From positions 5,084,001 through 5,148,000 of the forward strand of contig BSYQ01000002.1 of the NCBI GenBank assembly GCA_030272585.1: a DNA stretch of 64,000 nucleotides, in the 5' to 3' direction. Source of the stretch: Bryopsis sp. KO-2023 (lineage: Eukaryota > Chlorophyta > Ulvophyceae > Bryopsidales > Bryopsidaceae). This document shows, piece by piece, positions 63,121 through 64,000 of the stretch. Numbering within the stretch: position 1 is the stretch's first letter; each line of letters opens with the position of its first letter. The position numbers and the translations under genes were made by a program. The notes below the pieces were generated by a model. That model ran no database searches, was not told where the DNA came from, and saw only the letters and a list, made by a program, of their open reading frames with translations.

Positions 63121-64000
63121 ATGGTTGAGTGGCGTCAAAGAGTGGAGGAAGCGATCGAGAGGATCGAGGCAGGGGCGGTGCAGTCCAGAGAGGGGGCTAG
63201 AGCACTGGAGGATTTATTTAGGGGAGAAGAGTCGTTGGCGGAGGAATATACTCGGAACCAGCTGAAATGGCAGGAGGAGCGACAAAAGCTCATCCAGGAA
63301 AACTCCGCCCTTCGACAGGCTGCAAGTGAGGGCGATGCGGGTTCTTCTAGTTCTGCTGCTCAGGTGATACTCCTGCAGCATGAACGGGATCAGCTGCTCT
63401 TACGAGTGGTTGAACTGGAGGAGTCGCTTCAGGCGGCCCAAGCCAGTATCGCCTCAGAGGACTTGGAAACGGTGAGGTTGCGACAGGAAGTCGTGGATCT
63501 CGAGGGGCAGCTGAGGCAGACGGATGCAGGAAAACGGCAGATGGAGGAACGGAGAACCGCGAGAGGATTCAGAGTCGACGACAGCGATGACGATCACAAC
63601 AGCGGCGGGGATGGAGAGGAGCATGGAAGGAAAAGAGGAGAAAGGGATGACATCGATCATGGTGGAGACAGAGAAGGAGGAGAATCTGGCAGAGTGGGAA
63701 TCAGTGGAGGTGCTGCTAGAGAGGAACAAGAAAGGGATGAAAGAGTGGAGGACCAGGACAGGATTGATCCCACGGGAGGACGAGAGGGAGGTAGTCAAGG
63801 TGGCAGCGGAATCAGAGAGAGGGCGGATCACAATGATGGAGGTGGAGGAACGGATGCAGGGATCGATCCAGCACAGATCAAAGAGGAGGAGGACAATCCC
63901 GGCGGGGACTGGGTTGAGGGGAACTGCTTTTTCTGCAGATCGCGAAATGCAGTGAAACCCATCGGCGGGGCATGTTCTCGGCACCAAGCCTGTCACCGGA
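63121..64000 (+). CDS. Coiled coil plus Cys/His ORF, runs off the window
   Basis: ATG 63121 follows an A-run/GA-rich stretch; 293 codons are open to the window end. Residues 1-150 are coiled coil (WQEERQKLIQENSALRQAAS, LLLRVVELEESLQAAQ, LRQEVVDLEGQLRQ). A Gly/Asp/Arg/Glu-rich middle follows. At the end, NCFFCRSRN, then CSRHQACHR gives C-x2-C, 12 residues, C-x2-H-x2-C-H. This is the same plan as the extra ORF of the chromovirus (33801-35615). Function unknown; zinc binding is inferred. Confidence 0.75.
   Translation, partial: MVEWRQRVEEAIERIEAGAVQSREGARALEDLFRGEESLAEEYTRNQLKWQEERQKLIQENSALRQAASEGDAGSSSSAAQVILLQHERDQLLLRVVELEESLQAAQASIASEDLETVRLRQEVVDLEGQLRQTDAGKRQMEERRTARGFRVDDSDDDHNSGGDGEEHGRKRGERDDIDHGGDREGGESGRVGISGGAAREEQERDERVEDQDRIDPTGGREGGSQGGSGIRERADHNDGGGGTDAGIDPAQIKEEEDNPGGDWVEGNCFFCRSRNAVKPIGGACSRHQACHR

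Larger units (their letters stand above)
54431..64000 (+). mobile_element. Second Ty3/gypsy-like element, unusual ORF layout, cut by window end
   Basis: The left border is approximate; the 3' LTR lies beyond the window. The order is LTR/leader with TATA box and hairpins, primer-binding site (55570), gag-pro (55726-57645), RT-RNase H in the -1 frame (to 59252), a small ORF (59546-60055), integrase (60843-62264, one in-frame TAG), a basic coiled-coil ORF (62434-62895), and a long coiled-coil/Cys-His ORF (63121 to beyond 64000). There is no chromodomain. Splitting RT-RNase H from integrase by 1.6 kb with an independent ORF is not the standard Ty3/gypsy plan. Confidence 0.8.

Overview
This window looks like nuclear DNA of a protist or alga. 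Host genes are split by GT-AG introns, often 90-140 bp long. There is no operon structure, and retroelements and DNA-transposon debris dominate. Introns and spacers carry many homopolymer runs, often C-runs joined to A-runs or T-runs joined to G-runs. The host genes recognised are an LRR protein, a bacterial-type cell-wall amidase, a plant-type LRR-ARM-patatin phospholipase and a Crypton-type tyrosine recombinase. Together they would fit a photosynthetic or bacteria-derived-gene-bearing protist. I cannot name the species; rhizarian or glaucophyte affinity is only a guess.

Layout. 1-9.6 kb: low-complexity sequence, then a minus-strand LRR gene ending in a tail-anchor-like helix (3138-4210), a candidate plus-strand first exon (4757-4855), an Amidase_3 gene fragment (6247-6783, minus) and two exons of an unknown membrane protein (7892-8266, minus). 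9604-14435: a complete minus-strand DIRS/PAT-like tyrosine-recombinase retrotransposon with split direct repeats in the order A1-ORFs-B1-A2-B2. 15.9-38.1 kb: a degenerate pPLA-I-like (LRR-ARM-patatin) gene. Its intron between the ARM and patatin exons has been expanded to 19.2 kb by a Ty3/gypsy chromovirus (17310-36230, 420-bp LTRs, ATATT target duplication). The chromovirus is itself interrupted by a TIR element in its 5' LTR and by an antisense, largely non-coding LTR element in its gag (18977-27064, 209-bp LTRs, ACCAG target duplication).

38.1-50.6 kb: a multi-exon gene for a Crypton/GCR1-type tyrosine recombinase with every catalytic residue visible. Its apparent 8-kb intron contains five hAT-type MITEs, each with an 8-bp target duplication, and one Tc1/mariner-type MITE. 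51085-53100: twelve copies of a 168-bp tandem repeat, with a GC-rich 141-165 bp repeat on both sides. 54.5-64 kb: a second Ty3/gypsy-like element, cut by the window end. Its layout is unusual: gag-pro, RT-RH, a separate small ORF, integrase with an in-frame TAG, a basic coiled-coil ORF, and a long coiled-coil/Cys-His ORF.

The most novel signal I see is that both Ty3/gypsy elements carry, downstream of pol, an extra ORF of the same design: N-terminal coiled coil, polar low-complexity middle, and a C-x2-C...C-x2-H-x2-C motif. The 2-kb dual-frame reading in the DIRS/PAT-like element and the complete Crypton recombinase are the next most interesting points.
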